A DNA stretch of 64,000 nt from positions 1,087,001-1,151,000 of the forward strand of contig NC_017671.1 in the NCBI RefSeq assembly GCF_000284595.1. Direction: 5' to 3'. Under the pieces are notes generated by a model. The model had not been told where the DNA came from, searched no databases, and worked only from the letters and a program-made list of their open reading frames with translations. Source of the stretch: Stenotrophomonas maltophilia D457. GTDB lineage: Bacteria; Pseudomonadota; Gammaproteobacteria; Xanthomonadales; Xanthomonadaceae. Positions 43,290-52,893 of this stretch are shown piece after piece. Position numbers and translations under genes: made by a program. The first letter of the stretch is position 1. Each line of letters starts with the position of its first letter.

Positions 43290-43355
43290 AAAAAGGGGAC
43301 GGAGGGGATTATGTCGTTTGTGCACTTGCGACTTAATCCCCTCCGTCCCCTTTTT
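43290..43355. repeat. Long inverted repeat (GGGGACGGAGGGGATTA family), copy 2
   Basis: The same arms as at 34867 (one mismatch, ATTATGTCG versus ATTAAGTCG) with an 11-base loop and T-rich ends on both sides. It lies between convergent soxR and the SDR gene and should terminate both. Confidence 0.9.
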
Positions 43356-43356
43356 C

Positions 43357-43959
43357 TTACCAGACCGTGATCGTCTCGCCGCTCTGGATGCCTTCCACCG
43401 CGCGCTGGAAGGCCAGTGCCGCGCGCTGTGCGCTTACCGCCTCGAAGCCCGGGAAGTAGGGGCCGTAGGCGGCCATCGATTCGATCAGTACGTTCGGGCT
43501 GACCACGTTGATGCGCAGGCCGCGCGGCAGCAGCTCCAGTGCGGCTGCGCGCACGAAGCCTTCCAGTGCGGCATTCACCGAGGTGGCGTTGACGCCGTCG
43601 CGGATCGGTTGTGCGCTGACGATGCCGCTGGTCAGGGTGATCGAGCCGCCGCTGTTGAGATGATGCTGCGCGGCCAGTGCCAGCCTCACCTGGCCCAGCA
43701 GTTTGTCCTGCAGGCCGAGGTTGAACTGCGCCGGCGTCATCTGCTGCAGCGGGCCGAAGTGCAGCTTGCCGGCGGTGGAAATCACCGCATCGACCGGGCC
43801 GGTACGTGCGAACAGTTCGGCGACGCTGGCGTCATCGGTCAGGTCCACGCGCAGTTCGCCGCTGCTGCGGCCGGCGGCGAGAATCTGATGCTGTTGGCCG
43901 AGCTGGCGGGCGACTGCCTGGCCGAGGGTGCCGCTGGCACCAACGAGGAGGATCTTCAT
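43357..43959 (-). CDS. Short-chain dehydrogenase-like protein with atypical active site
   Basis: A 200-residue Rossmann protein, MKILLVGASGTLGQAVARQLG onward (NAD(P)-binding GASGTLG), with STAG in place of NNAG. The usual YxxxK is replaced: the region reads NATSVNAALEGFVRAAALEL, so Tyr and Lys are missing. Members of this subgroup are common but uncharacterised. It is divergent from a LysR gene that probably regulates it. Confidence 0.85.
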   Translation of the reverse strand: MKILLVGASGTLGQAVARQLGQQHQILAAGRSSGELRVDLTDDASVAELFARTGPVDAVISTAGKLHFGPLQQMTPAQFNLGLQDKLLGQVRLALAAQHHLNSGGSITLTSGIVSAQPIRDGVNATSVNAALEGFVRAAALELLPRGLRINVVSPNVLIESMAAYGPYFPGFEAVSAQRAALAFQRAVEGIQSGETITVW

Positions 43960-44038
43960 GGCCGTTCCTTGCGTAAGGGAGTGAGCGCAGTCTGCGCCCT
44001 CACAATGGGGTTAGGTAAGCGGCGTATGATTCGCAGAT

Positions 44039-44051
44039 TCCTAACTAAGGA
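44039..44051. promoter_or_regulatory. Small inverted repeat in the SDR-LysR intergenic region
   Basis: TCCT-aacta-AGGA just upstream of the LysR ATG, in an AT-rich patch. It may be part of the LysR binding site. Support is weak. Confidence 0.3.
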
Positions 44052-44057
44052 TTAGTA

Positions 44058-44933
44058 ATGGATACCCTTCGATGCATGCAGGCCTTCGTTGCCGTGGCCG
44101 AGCGTGGCAGCTTCGCCGGCGCCGCCGAACAGCTGCAGGTCTCGGCGGTGATGGTGGGCAAGTACATCCAGCAGCTGGAGGCGCATCTGGGTACCGCGCT
44201 GCTGCAACGGAACACCCGCCGCCAGCGCCTGACCGAAGCCGGCAGCGCCTATCTGGCCGGATGCCGGCAAGTGCTGGAGCAGGTGCAGCAGGCCGAGGCC
44301 GATGTGGCCGGTCTGCAGGTACAGCCGCGTGGCCTGCTGCGGGTCAGTGCGCCGACCACCTGGGGCAGCTGCGTGCTGGCGCCGCAGCTGGCCGGCCTGC
44401 TGCGCGCGCAGCCGCAGTTGAACATCGAACTGGATCTGAGCAACCGCCGTGTGGACCTGATCGAGGACGGCTTCGACGTGGCGATCCGGGTCGGGCCGTT
44501 GCCATCGCAGGAGGTGGTGGCGCGGCCGCTGCCGCCGTATGCGATGAGCCTGTGCGCGGCGCCGTCTTACCTGCGCAGGCGCGGCACGCCACGCACGCCG
44601 GCGGACCTGCAGGGGCATGATTGCCTGAGCCATCTTGCCTGGCGTGGTGGCCATGGCTGGCAGTTGGCCAACGGTGAACAGGTGGATTGGGAGGCGCGGC
44701 TGACCTGCAACGACGGGTTCGCGCTGCGCGAAGCCGCCGTGGCCGGGGCCGGGTTGGTGTTGCAGCCCACCGCGCTGTTGGCGGGGGAGATCGCAGCAGG
44801 GCGCCTGAAGCCGCTGCTGCGCGACTACCTGCCCGAACCGCGACCGATGCATCTGATCTACCTGCCGGATCGACGGCCGCGCCCGCGGCTGCAGTGCTTC
44901 GTCGATTTCGTCATGGCCACATTTGGGCAATGA
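44058..44933 (+). CDS. LysR family transcriptional regulator
   Basis: A 291-residue LTTR of the CrgA-like group. It has an N-terminal HTH (RGSFAGAAEQLQVSAVMVGKYIQQLEAHLGTALL) and an effector domain with the PTTWGSCVLAPQLAGL and ELDLSNRRVDLIEDGFDVAIRVG signatures. It is divergent from the atypical SDR gene, 98 bases away, its likely target. Confidence 0.92.
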   Translation: MDTLRCMQAFVAVAERGSFAGAAEQLQVSAVMVGKYIQQLEAHLGTALLQRNTRRQRLTEAGSAYLAGCRQVLEQVQQAEADVAGLQVQPRGLLRVSAPTTWGSCVLAPQLAGLLRAQPQLNIELDLSNRRVDLIEDGFDVAIRVGPLPSQEVVARPLPPYAMSLCAAPSYLRRRGTPRTPADLQGHDCLSHLAWRGGHGWQLANGEQVDWEARLTCNDGFALREAAVAGAGLVLQPTALLAGEIAAGRLKPLLRDYLPEPRPMHLIYLPDRRPRPRLQCFVDFVMATFGQ

Positions 44934-44935
44934 GC

Positions 44936-44983
44936 ATCCACGCCATGCGTGGATGATGGTAGGTGCCGACCGTTGGTCGGCAC
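44936..44983. repeat. Composite REP: ATCCACGC palindrome plus GTAG element
   Basis: The ATCCACGCCATGCGTGGAT palindrome (44936-44954) is followed after four bases by a GTAG element (44959-44983, GTGCCGACC / GGTCGGCAC). A similar composite, inverted, is at 62923-62963. Confidence 0.82.
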
Positions 44984-44992
44984 ACATCGGGA

Positions 44993-45814
44993 TCAATCAT
45001 TCGCCGCAGACAATTCCTGCCCGCGCACCTGCGCAGCACGCAGCGCGTTGTCCACCAGCACTTCGAAACCACCGGCCTGGAAGCTCTCGATCGCGGCCTG
45101 GGTGGTGCCGTTCGGCGAGGTCACACGGCGGCGAAGCTCGGCCGGGCTTTCGCCGGCTTCATCCAGCATGCGCGAAGCGCCCAGCAGGGTCTGCACCACC
45201 AGCGTGCGCGCGGCGTCGGCCGGCAGGCCCTGGGCAATGCCCGCCGCTTCCATCGCTTCGGCCAGCAGGAACACGTAGGCCGGCCCGCTGCCGGACACGG
45301 CAGTGACCGAATCCATCAGCGCCTCGCGCTCGATCCACACGGTACGGCCGGCACTGGCCAATACCTGTTCGGCCTGCGAGCGCTGCTGTGCATCCACCGA
45401 CGGCGTGGCATACAGGCCGGTCACGCCGGCGCCGAGCAGGGCCGGCGTGTTGGGCATTGCACGCACCACCGGCAGGTTGCCGCCCAGCCAGCGTTCCAGC
45501 TGCGCGCTGGTGATGCCGGCGGCGATCGACACCACCAGTGGCCGGCTTGCCTGGGCCAGTGCCTGCAGCGACTGGCAGACCTCGCGCAGCACCTGTGGCT
45601 TCACCGCCAGCAGCCAGGTGCGGCCCTGTGCGGCGGCATCGGCGGCATTGTCGTGCACCTGCACGCCGAAATCGGTGGCCAGCGACTCGCGCAGTGCTGC
45701 AACCGGTTCGGCCACGTGGATGTGTGCGGCGGGCACGCCCTGGCGGATCAGGCCGGCGATCAGGCTGCGCGCCATGTTGCCGCCTCCGATGAAGGTGATG
45801 GAATCAGCTGTCAT
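44993..45814 (-). CDS. proC: Pyrroline-5-carboxylate reductase
   Basis: The last step of proline synthesis, NAD(P)H-dependent. The 273-residue protein has FIGGGNMARSLIAGL (nucleotide binding), VKPQ, RAMPNTPALLGAGVT, the GSGPAYVF motif and the C-terminal signature LRRRVTSPNGTTQAAI. It lies 18 bases after yggS on the same strand, the usual yggS-proC pairing next to pilT. Confidence 0.96.
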   Translation of the reverse strand: MTADSITFIGGGNMARSLIAGLIRQGVPAAHIHVAEPVAALRESLATDFGVQVHDNAADAAAQGRTWLLAVKPQVLREVCQSLQALAQASRPLVVSIAAGITSAQLERWLGGNLPVVRAMPNTPALLGAGVTGLYATPSVDAQQRSQAEQVLASAGRTVWIEREALMDSVTAVSGSGPAYVFLLAEAMEAAGIAQGLPADAARTLVVQTLLGASRMLDEAGESPAELRRRVTSPNGTTQAAIESFQAGGFEVLVDNALRAAQVRGQELSAAND

Positions 45815-45832
45815 GAAACTCTCCTTGCAAGA

Positions 45833-46510
45833 TCAGGCCGGGCGAGGACGCGCGCCGAACAGGGCGGTGCCGATGCGCACCAAAGTGGCGCCCTCGGCGA
45901 TGGCGTCGGCGTAGTCGCTGCTCATGCCCATCGACAGCGTGTCGACCTGCGCGTGCTGGGCGGCCAGCGACTGGAAAAGTGTGCGCATGCGCACGAACGC
46001 ATCCCGACGGCGTTCCGCCTCGGGCCATGGCGCGGGAATCGCCATCAGGCCACGCAGGCGCAGGGTGGGCTCGGCGGCAATCGCAGCGGCCAGCACCTCG
46101 ACATCCTCCGGCGCACAGCCGTGCTTGCTGGATTCATCGTCGATGTTGACCTGGATCAGCGCATTCAGCGGACCACGCGCTGCCGGGCGATGGCGCGCCA
46201 GCGCCGTCACCAGCTTGGGCCGGTCCACGCTCTGCACCCAATCGAAGTGGGTGGCCACGGCCTCGGCCTTGTTCGACTGCAGGTGGCCGATCAGGTGCCA
46301 CTCCAGCGCCAGGTGCTGCAGCGCCTGCATCTTGGCCAGCGCTTCCTGCACATAGTTCTCGCCGAAGGCCTGCTGGCCCTGCGCGGCCAGCGCAGCCACG
46401 GCCTCGGCCGGTTGGGTCTTGGAAACGGCCAGCAGGCGCGGATCGGGCCGGCCGGCCGCCTCGGCGGCGGCATGCAGGTTGCTCAGGATCTGGGGCAGGG
46501 GAGTGGCCAC
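45833..46510 (-). CDS. yggS: Pyridoxal phosphate homeostasis protein (YggS/PLPBP)
   Basis: A 225-residue single-domain alanine-racemase-like barrel that binds PLP and buffers its supply. The lysine in LLAVSKTQ (Lys31) forms the Schiff base; FGENYVQE, WHLIGHLQSNK and LSMGMSSDYADAI are family motifs. It is divergent from pilT across 87 bases. Confidence 0.95.
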   Translation of the reverse strand: MATPLPQILSNLHAAAEAAGRPDPRLLAVSKTQPAEAVAALAAQGQQAFGENYVQEALAKMQALQHLALEWHLIGHLQSNKAEAVATHFDWVQSVDRPKLVTALARHRPAARGPLNALIQVNIDDESSKHGCAPEDVEVLAAAIAAEPTLRLRGLMAIPAPWPEAERRRDAFVRMRTLFQSLAAQHAQVDTLSMGMSSDYADAIAEGATLVRIGTALFGARPRPA

Positions 46511-46597
46511 GTAACGCGTTCCGTTGAATCAGGAGGCTATACTGCCGCCCGGGGAAAGATCCTTCCAGTCGAAGCCGTTATTGGGGAGTAGCCGCTC

Positions 46598-47635
46598 ATG
46601 GATATCGCCGAACTGCTGGCGTTTTCCGTAAAGAACAAAGCGTCCGACCTGCACCTGTCCGCAGGCCTGCCGCCGATGATCCGCGTGGACGGCGACGTTC
46701 GCCGGATCAACATCCCGGCCCTGGACCACAAGCAGGTCCATGCGCTGGTGTACGACATCATGTCCGACAAGCAGCGCCGCGATTACGAGGAATTCCTCGA
46801 AGTGGACTTCTCCTTCGAGATCCCGTCGCTGGCGCGCTTCCGTGTGAACGCGTTCAACCAGAACCGTGGCGCCGGTGCGGTGTTCCGTACCATTCCGTCC
46901 GAGGTGCTCACCCTCGAGGACCTGGCCTGCCCGCCGCTGTTCCGCGAGGTGATCCAGCAGCCGCAGGGCCTGATCCTGGTGACCGGCCCCACCGGTTCGG
47001 GCAAGTCGACCACGCTGGCGGCGATGATCGACTACATCAACAAGAACGAATACGGCCACATCCTCACCGTCGAGGATCCGATCGAATTCGTGCACACCTC
47101 GCAGAAGTGCCTGATCAACCAGCGCGAAGTGCACCGCGATACGCATGGCTTCAACGAAGCGCTGCGCTCGGCACTGCGTGAGGACCCGGACATCATCCTG
47201 GTGGGCGAACTTCGCGACCTGGAAACCATCCGCCTGGCACTGACCGCCGCGGAAACCGGCCACCTGGTGTTCGGAACCCTGCACACCAGCTCGGCGGCCA
47301 AGACCATCGACCGCATCATCGACGTGTTCCCGGCCGGCGAAAAGCCGATGGTGCGTTCGATGCTGTCCGAGTCGCTGCGTGCGGTGATCTCGCAGGCGCT
47401 GCTGAAGAAGGTTGGCGGCGGTCGTACCGCAGCGTGGGAAATCATGGTCGGCACTCCGGCCATCCGCAACCTGATCCGCGAAGACAAGGTGGCGCAGATG
47501 TATTCGGCCATCCAGACCGGCCAGCAGTACGGCATGATGACCCTGGACCAGCATCTGCAGGACCTGGTCAAGCGCAGCCTGATCACCCGCAACCAGGCCC
47601 GCGAGTACGCCAAGGACAAGCGCCTGTTCGAGTAA
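46598..47635 (+). CDS. pilT: Type IV pilus retraction ATPase PilT
   Basis: A hexameric motor that depolymerises pili, driving twitching and DNA uptake. The 345-residue protein has Walker A GPTGSGKST, the Asp box VEDPIEFVH, Walker B DPDIILVGELRD, a His box (ETGHLVFGTLHT) and the PilT-specific C-terminal AIRNLIRE. GGGGAG precedes the ATG. pilU follows after 99 bases. Confidence 0.97.
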   Translation: MDIAELLAFSVKNKASDLHLSAGLPPMIRVDGDVRRINIPALDHKQVHALVYDIMSDKQRRDYEEFLEVDFSFEIPSLARFRVNAFNQNRGAGAVFRTIPSEVLTLEDLACPPLFREVIQQPQGLILVTGPTGSGKSTTLAAMIDYINKNEYGHILTVEDPIEFVHTSQKCLINQREVHRDTHGFNEALRSALREDPDIILVGELRDLETIRLALTAAETGHLVFGTLHTSSAAKTIDRIIDVFPAGEKPMVRSMLSESLRAVISQALLKKVGGGRTAAWEIMVGTPAIRNLIREDKVAQMYSAIQTGQQYGMMTLDQHLQDLVKRSLITRNQAREYAKDKRLFE

Positions 47636-47734
47636 GGCGGGACAACCACGGGCGGCGTGCACCAGTGCGGCGCCGTCCCCGTGCCGTTTCCTCCACCGAC
47701 CGTTTCCTGGTACATGCCCTCTTGGGAGCCCGCC

Positions 47735-48877
47735 GTGAACAGCACCGCGACCACCATCGATTTCACTTCGTTCCTCAAGCTGATGGCGCACCAGCGCGCC
47801 TCGGACCTGTTCATCACGGCCGGCATGCCGCCGGCGATGAAGGTCAACGGCAAGATTTCGCCGATCACCCAGACCCCGCTCACGCCGCAGCAGAGCCGCG
47901 ACCTGGTCCTCAACGTGATGACCCCGGCGCAGCGCGAGGAATTCGAGAAGACGCACGAATGCAACTTCGCCATCGGCCTGTCCGGCGTCGGCCGCTTCCG
48001 CGTCAGCTGCTTCTACCAGCGCAACCAGGTCGGCATGGTGCTGCGTCGCATCGAGACGCGCATTCCGACCGTGGAAGAACTGAGCCTGCCGCCGATCATC
48101 AAGACGCTGGCGATGACCAAGCGCGGCATCATCCTGTTCGTCGGCGCCACCGGTACCGGTAAATCGACCTCGCTGGCAGCGATGATCGGTTACCGCAACC
48201 AGAACTCGACCGGCCACATCATCACCATCGAAGACCCGATCGAGTTCGTGCACAAGCACGAGGGCTGCATCATCACCCAGCGCGAGGTCGGCATCGATAC
48301 CGACAGCTGGGAAGCCGCGCTGAAGAACACCCTGCGCCAGGCGCCGGACGTGATCATGATCGGCGAGGTGCGTACCCGCGAAGGCATGGATCACGCCATC
48401 GCGTTCGCCGAAACCGGCCACCTGGTGCTGTGCACCCTGCATGCGAACAACGCCAACCAGGCGATGGACCGCATCGTCAACTTCTTCCCGGAAGACCGCC
48501 GCAACCAGCTGCTGATGGACCTGTCGCTGAATCTCAAGGGCGTGGTCGCGCAACAGCTGGTGCCATCGCCCGATGGCCGCTCGCGCAAGGTGGCGATGGA
48601 GATCCTGCTGGGCACGCCGCTGGTGCAGGACTACATCCGCGACGGCGAGATCCACAAGCTGAAGGAAGTGATGAAGGACTCGGTCCAGCTGGGCATGAAG
48701 ACCTTCGACCAGAGCCTGTTCGAGCTGTACCAGGCCGGCGAGATCAGCTACGAGGACGCGCTGCGCTACGCCGATTCGCAGAACGAGGTGCGCCTGCGCA
48801 TCAAGCTCAGCCAGGGCGGCGACGCACGTACCCTGTCGCAGGGGCTGGACGGCGTGGAGATCTCCGAGATCCGTTGA
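47735..48877 (+). CDS. pilU: PilT-dependent retraction ATPase PilU
   Basis: A 380-residue PilT paralogue that assists retraction. Walker A is GATGTGKST, the Asp box IEDPIEFVHKHEGC and Walker B DVIMIGEVRT. The acidic/Ser-rich extension after the PilT core (SQGGDARTLSQGLDGVEISEIR) marks PilU. GTG at 47735 follows GGGAG by six bases and gives the family length. An ATG at 47714 would overlap that site. Confidence 0.95.
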   Translation: MNSTATTIDFTSFLKLMAHQRASDLFITAGMPPAMKVNGKISPITQTPLTPQQSRDLVLNVMTPAQREEFEKTHECNFAIGLSGVGRFRVSCFYQRNQVGMVLRRIETRIPTVEELSLPPIIKTLAMTKRGIILFVGATGTGKSTSLAAMIGYRNQNSTGHIITIEDPIEFVHKHEGCIITQREVGIDTDSWEAALKNTLRQAPDVIMIGEVRTREGMDHAIAFAETGHLVLCTLHANNANQAMDRIVNFFPEDRRNQLLMDLSLNLKGVVAQQLVPSPDGRSRKVAMEILLGTPLVQDYIRDGEIHKLKEVMKDSVQLGMKTFDQSLFELYQAGEISYEDALRYADSQNEVRLRIKLSQGGDARTLSQGLDGVEISEIR

Positions 48878-48923
48878 CCTGGCCGGCATCGGTCGTGGCT
48901 GGATTGATGAATTCCGGTCATGA

Positions 48924-49982
<1,059 letters not shown>

Positions 49983-49993
49983 TCACCAGCTGG

Positions 49994-50051
49994 GTGCGGA
50001 CCGTTGGTGGGTGCGCACCGTTGGTGGTGGGTGCGGACCGTTGGTCCGCAC
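49994..50051. repeat. Three tandem decayed REP half-units
   Basis: GTGCGGACCGTTGGTGG, GTGCGCACCGTTGGTGGTGG and GTGCGGACCGTTGGTCCGCAC stand head to tail with a 17-20 base period. Only the last is a complete palindrome. This looks like slippage or incomplete copies of a GTAG element core. Confidence 0.7.
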
Positions 50052-50061
50052 GCCTTGCCCC

Positions 50062-50958
50062 TCACCCCAGCGGCCCGCGCAGCGCATCAAGCACCGTGCG
50101 CATCGCCACGGTGACGTGGCGGCGCGACGGGTAGTACGCGTAGTAGCCATCGAAGTGCGGGCACCAGTCGTCCAGCACCGACTGCAGGCGGCCATCGTCC
50201 AGCATCGGCTGCACCTGGTCTTCCGGCAGCCAGGCCAGTCCGCTGCCGGCCAGCGCAGCGGCGCGGGTCATGCCCATGGTGTTGAACGTCCATTGCCCGC
50301 CAACGCGCACACTCAGTTCGTTGCCATCCTGGCCGAAATCCCACGGCATCAGTCCCCCATGCGTAGGCAGGCGCAGGGTCACGCAGTTGTGCTTGGCCAG
50401 GTCGTCCGGATGCTGCGGCACCACGTGCTGGCGGAAGTAGCTGGGTGCACCGACCACGCGCATGCGCAGCGGCGGGCTGATCGGCACCGCGACCATGTCG
50501 CGCGCCAGGCGCTCGCCGAGGCGGATGCCGATGTCGTAGCGCTCGGCGACGATGTCGGCCAGGCCGTAGTCGGTGGTCAGTTCCACCTTCAGGTCCGGAT
50601 AACGCTGCAACAACGGCGCCAGCCGCGGCCAAGCGATGTACTCGGCGGCATGGCCGGTGGCATTGATGCGGATGGTGCCGGCCGGGCGTTCGCGGTACTC
50701 GGCCAGTGCGGCCAGCCCGTCCTCGATCTCGGCCAGGCGTGGGCCCAGGGTGTCGAGCAGGCGGGCACCGGCTTCGGTGGTCGATACGCTGCGGGTGGTA
50801 CGGGTCAGCAGGCGCACGCCCAGGCGCTGTTCCAGGCCGCGCATGGCATGGCTGAGCGCGGACTGGGACACGCCCAGCTGGGCGGCGGCCCGGGTGAAGC
50901 TGCCCTCGCGGGCAACGTGGACGAAGGCCTGCAGGTCGTTGAGGTTTTCGCGGGGCAT
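50062..50958 (-). CDS. LysR family transcriptional regulator
   Basis: A 298-residue LTTR, with HTH EGSFTRAAAQLGVSQSALSHAMRGLEQRLGVRLL. The effector domain contains GTIRINATGHAAEYI and YDIGIRLGERLA. Convergent to the aldo/keto reductase gene; regulators of this subgroup often control adjacent reductases, though they are more often divergent. The start at 50958 (MPRENLNDLQAF) is family-typical; the frame's upstream extension reads through a repeat. Confidence 0.92.
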   Translation of the reverse strand: MPRENLNDLQAFVHVAREGSFTRAAAQLGVSQSALSHAMRGLEQRLGVRLLTRTTRSVSTTEAGARLLDTLGPRLAEIEDGLAALAEYRERPAGTIRINATGHAAEYIAWPRLAPLLQRYPDLKVELTTDYGLADIVAERYDIGIRLGERLARDMVAVPISPPLRMRVVGAPSYFRQHVVPQHPDDLAKHNCVTLRLPTHGGLMPWDFGQDGNELSVRVGGQWTFNTMGMTRAAALAGSGLAWLPEDQVQPMLDDGRLQSVLDDWCPHFDGYYAYYPSRRHVTVAMRTVLDALRGPLG

Positions 50959-51047
50959 GCTGGAATGATACGGCCGGGCTGCGCCCGGCACCTGCCGAAG
51001 CAACGTCAACGGCCACGTCAACTTCAAAAACTGGCTATCCGTGAGAT

Positions 51048-51149
51048 GGCGGGGTGGGCCCGGTTGAGGGGGACGCCGTAAACCCATCCATGGGGGCTTG
51101 GTCGCGGCATCCATGCCGCTCACACCCCCTCAACCGGACCCACCCCGCC
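51048..51149. repeat. 102-bp palindromic intergenic repeat
   Basis: Arms of 25-26 bases (GGCGGGGTGGGCCCGGTTGA, extended by GGGGG; right arm complementary with one mismatch) bracket a 50-base centre. The centre holds CATCCATGGGG and CGGCATCCATGCCG palindromes. It is not a GTAG element. It sits between the LysR and DUF4287 genes and would fold into a long cruciform or RNA hairpin. Confidence 0.85.
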
Positions 51150-51256
51150 TTCGACAGTTGGCTGCGGCCTGTCGGGCGAGGCGGGGTCGGACGTTTGGGT
51201 GTGTCGATTTCTGCGTCTGTGGTTCGTCGAATGAATGACTTCAACGGGAGCTGCAC

Positions 51257-51469
51257 ATGAGCACTGACACCAAGCCGAAAGGCCCGGCCTCGTATTTCCC
51301 CTCCATCGAGAAGACCTACGGGCAGCCGGTGGCGCACTGGTTCGGGTTGCTGGCCGGGAAGAAGGGCCTGAAACACATGGAACTGGTCAGCTTCCTGAAG
51401 AGTGAACATGGCTTGGGCCATGGCCATGCCAACGCACTGGTGGCTCACCATCTGGCCGGCAAGGGCTGA
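51257..51469 (+). CDS. DUF4287 domain-containing protein
   Basis: A 70-residue cytoplasmic protein, with SYFPSIEKTYGQPVAHWFGLL and LGHGHANALVAHHLAG defining the DUF4287 family. Its function is unknown; many relatives are annotated beside DUF5655 proteins. GGGAG stands seven bases before the ATG. Confidence 0.9.
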   Translation: MSTDTKPKGPASYFPSIEKTYGQPVAHWFGLLAGKKGLKHMELVSFLKSEHGLGHGHANALVAHHLAGKG

Positions 51470-51579
51470 GCAGCGCCGAGCCCGGGGCAGTGCGAGGCGC
51501 ATTCAGCTGAACGATTTCATCTGCAACTGTCATGCAGATCGTGTCTAATACCGCTCCCCACCTGCTGTTCCCCCACCGC

Positions 51580-52287
51580 ATGTCCCTTCCTTCCCATGGC
51601 CCCGCGCCGTGCGACGACGCTGACGGCCACCTGGTCACCGCCGGTCCGCTGACCCCGCCGCCCGACAGTGCTGGCACCACCGCCGACGAAAAAGCGCTGC
51701 GTCACTCGATCGCCGAGGACGTGCAGGGCATGGTGCTGGCCACGATGGTGGCCTCGCTGGGCTTGGCCATCTTCGCCAAGGGCGGGCTGATGATCGGCGG
51801 CATGGCGGGCATGGCCTTCCTGCTGCACTACGCGATGGGCTGGAACTTCGGCCTGGTGTTCGTGCTGGTCAACCTGCCGTTCTACTGGGTGGCGCTGCGG
51901 CGCATGGGCTGGGAATTCACCCTGAAGACCTTCGCCGCAGTCACCGCCTGTGGCGTGCTGACCGACCTGCTGCCGCGCTGGATCGACTTCTCGCACATCA
52001 ACCCGCTGTATTCGGCGATCGTCGGTGGTGCCTTGTCCGGCCTCGGCATCCTGTTCTTCATCCGACACCGCGCCAGCCTTGGCGGCATCGGCATCCTGGC
52101 GGTGTACCTGCAGCGCACCCGAGGCTGGAGCGCCGGCAAGGTGCAGATGTCCTACGACGCCTGCCTGATGGTAGCCGCGTTCTTCGTGCTGTCGCCATCG
52201 AAGGTGCTGTACTCGGCCATCGGCGCGGTGGTGCTCAGCCTGGTGCTGATGTTCAACCACCGCCCCGGCCGTTACATGGGCGTGTGA
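51580..52287 (+). CDS. YitT family membrane protein
   Basis: A 235-residue protein with five or six helices (for example VLATMVASLGLAIFAKGGLMIGGMAGMAFLLHY and LYSAIVGGALSGLGILFFI). It corresponds to the YitT membrane part; the C-terminal DUF2179 domain of longer members is absent. The transported substrate is unknown. Starts at 51532 and 51580 are possible; the second avoids a Pro/His-rich extension but neither has a strong ribosome binding site. Confidence 0.82.
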   Translation: MSLPSHGPAPCDDADGHLVTAGPLTPPPDSAGTTADEKALRHSIAEDVQGMVLATMVASLGLAIFAKGGLMIGGMAGMAFLLHYAMGWNFGLVFVLVNLPFYWVALRRMGWEFTLKTFAAVTACGVLTDLLPRWIDFSHINPLYSAIVGGALSGLGILFFIRHRASLGGIGILAVYLQRTRGWSAGKVQMSYDACLMVAAFFVLSPSKVLYSAIGAVVLSLVLMFNHRPGRYMGV

Positions 52288-52299
52288 CCGTTCAACGGG

Positions 52300-52324
52300 G
52301 TTGCCGGCCAGCGGCCGGCACTAC
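52300..52324. repeat. GTAG-type REP element (inverted)
   Basis: GTTGCCGGCCAGCGGCCGGC plus ACTAC between convergent yitT-like and tag genes; same sequence as 41359-41383. Confidence 0.85.
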
Positions 52325-52347
52325 CGGCACCCACGCGCGGAGATCCC

Positions 52348-52893
52348 TCAGCGGGCGGCGGCCTGCAACCACGGCGGCGACAGCGTCAGCAGCCGCGCAT
52401 GCACCGGGCAATCCTCGGCGTGCGCGCCGGGCAGGTAGCCCAGGCTCATCAGGAACTCGCCGGTGATCTCGCCACCGGTGAAGCGGAAGGTCTTCTTGAA
52501 CAGCTTCACCCAGTCGGCCTTGCTGCGCGGATGATGGGCATCCAGCCACGCCGCGAAGCTGCCATGACTGGCCCGCAGCTGCTGGATCACCTGCGCGTTG
52601 TGGATGGCGGCCAGTACCTTCAGCCGGTTGCGGATGATGCCCGCGTCCGATAGCAGGCGCTCGATGTCCTGCTCGGCATAGGCCGCCACGCGGTCGACAT
52701 CGAAGCCGTCATAGGCCGCGCGGAAGCCCTCGCGCTTTTTCAGGATCGTCTCCCAGCTCAGCCCGGCCTGGTTGATTTCCAGCACCAGCCGCTCGAACAG
52801 TTCGCCCTCGTCACGCTGCGGGAAGCCGTACTCGTTGGCGTGGTAGTAGTCGTGCACCGGATGGCCCGGGGCGATGAGGCAGTAGCCGCTCAT
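52348..52893 (-). CDS. tag: DNA-3-methyladenine glycosylase I
   Basis: A base-excision enzyme removing 3-methyladenine. The 181-residue protein has the Tag features HDYYHANEYGFP, LFERLVLEINQAGLSW(E)TILKKR and YAEQDIERLLSDAGIIRNRLK, with C-terminal Cys/His (EDCPVH) for zinc. Its ATG overlaps the DUF4153 stop (ATGA), so both are cotranscribed. Confidence 0.94.
   Translation of the reverse strand: MSGYCLIAPGHPVHDYYHANEYGFPQRDEGELFERLVLEINQAGLSWETILKKREGFRAAYDGFDVDRVAAYAEQDIERLLSDAGIIRNRLKVLAAIHNAQVIQQLRASHGSFAAWLDAHHPRSKADWVKLFKKTFRFTGGEITGEFLMSLGYLPGAHAEDCPVHARLLTLSPPWLQAAAR

Noticed and set aside
46529..48889. A long leftward open frame antisense to pilT and pilU
   Set aside because: pilT and pilU are unambiguous; the antisense frame shows no motif and only reflects codon bias.
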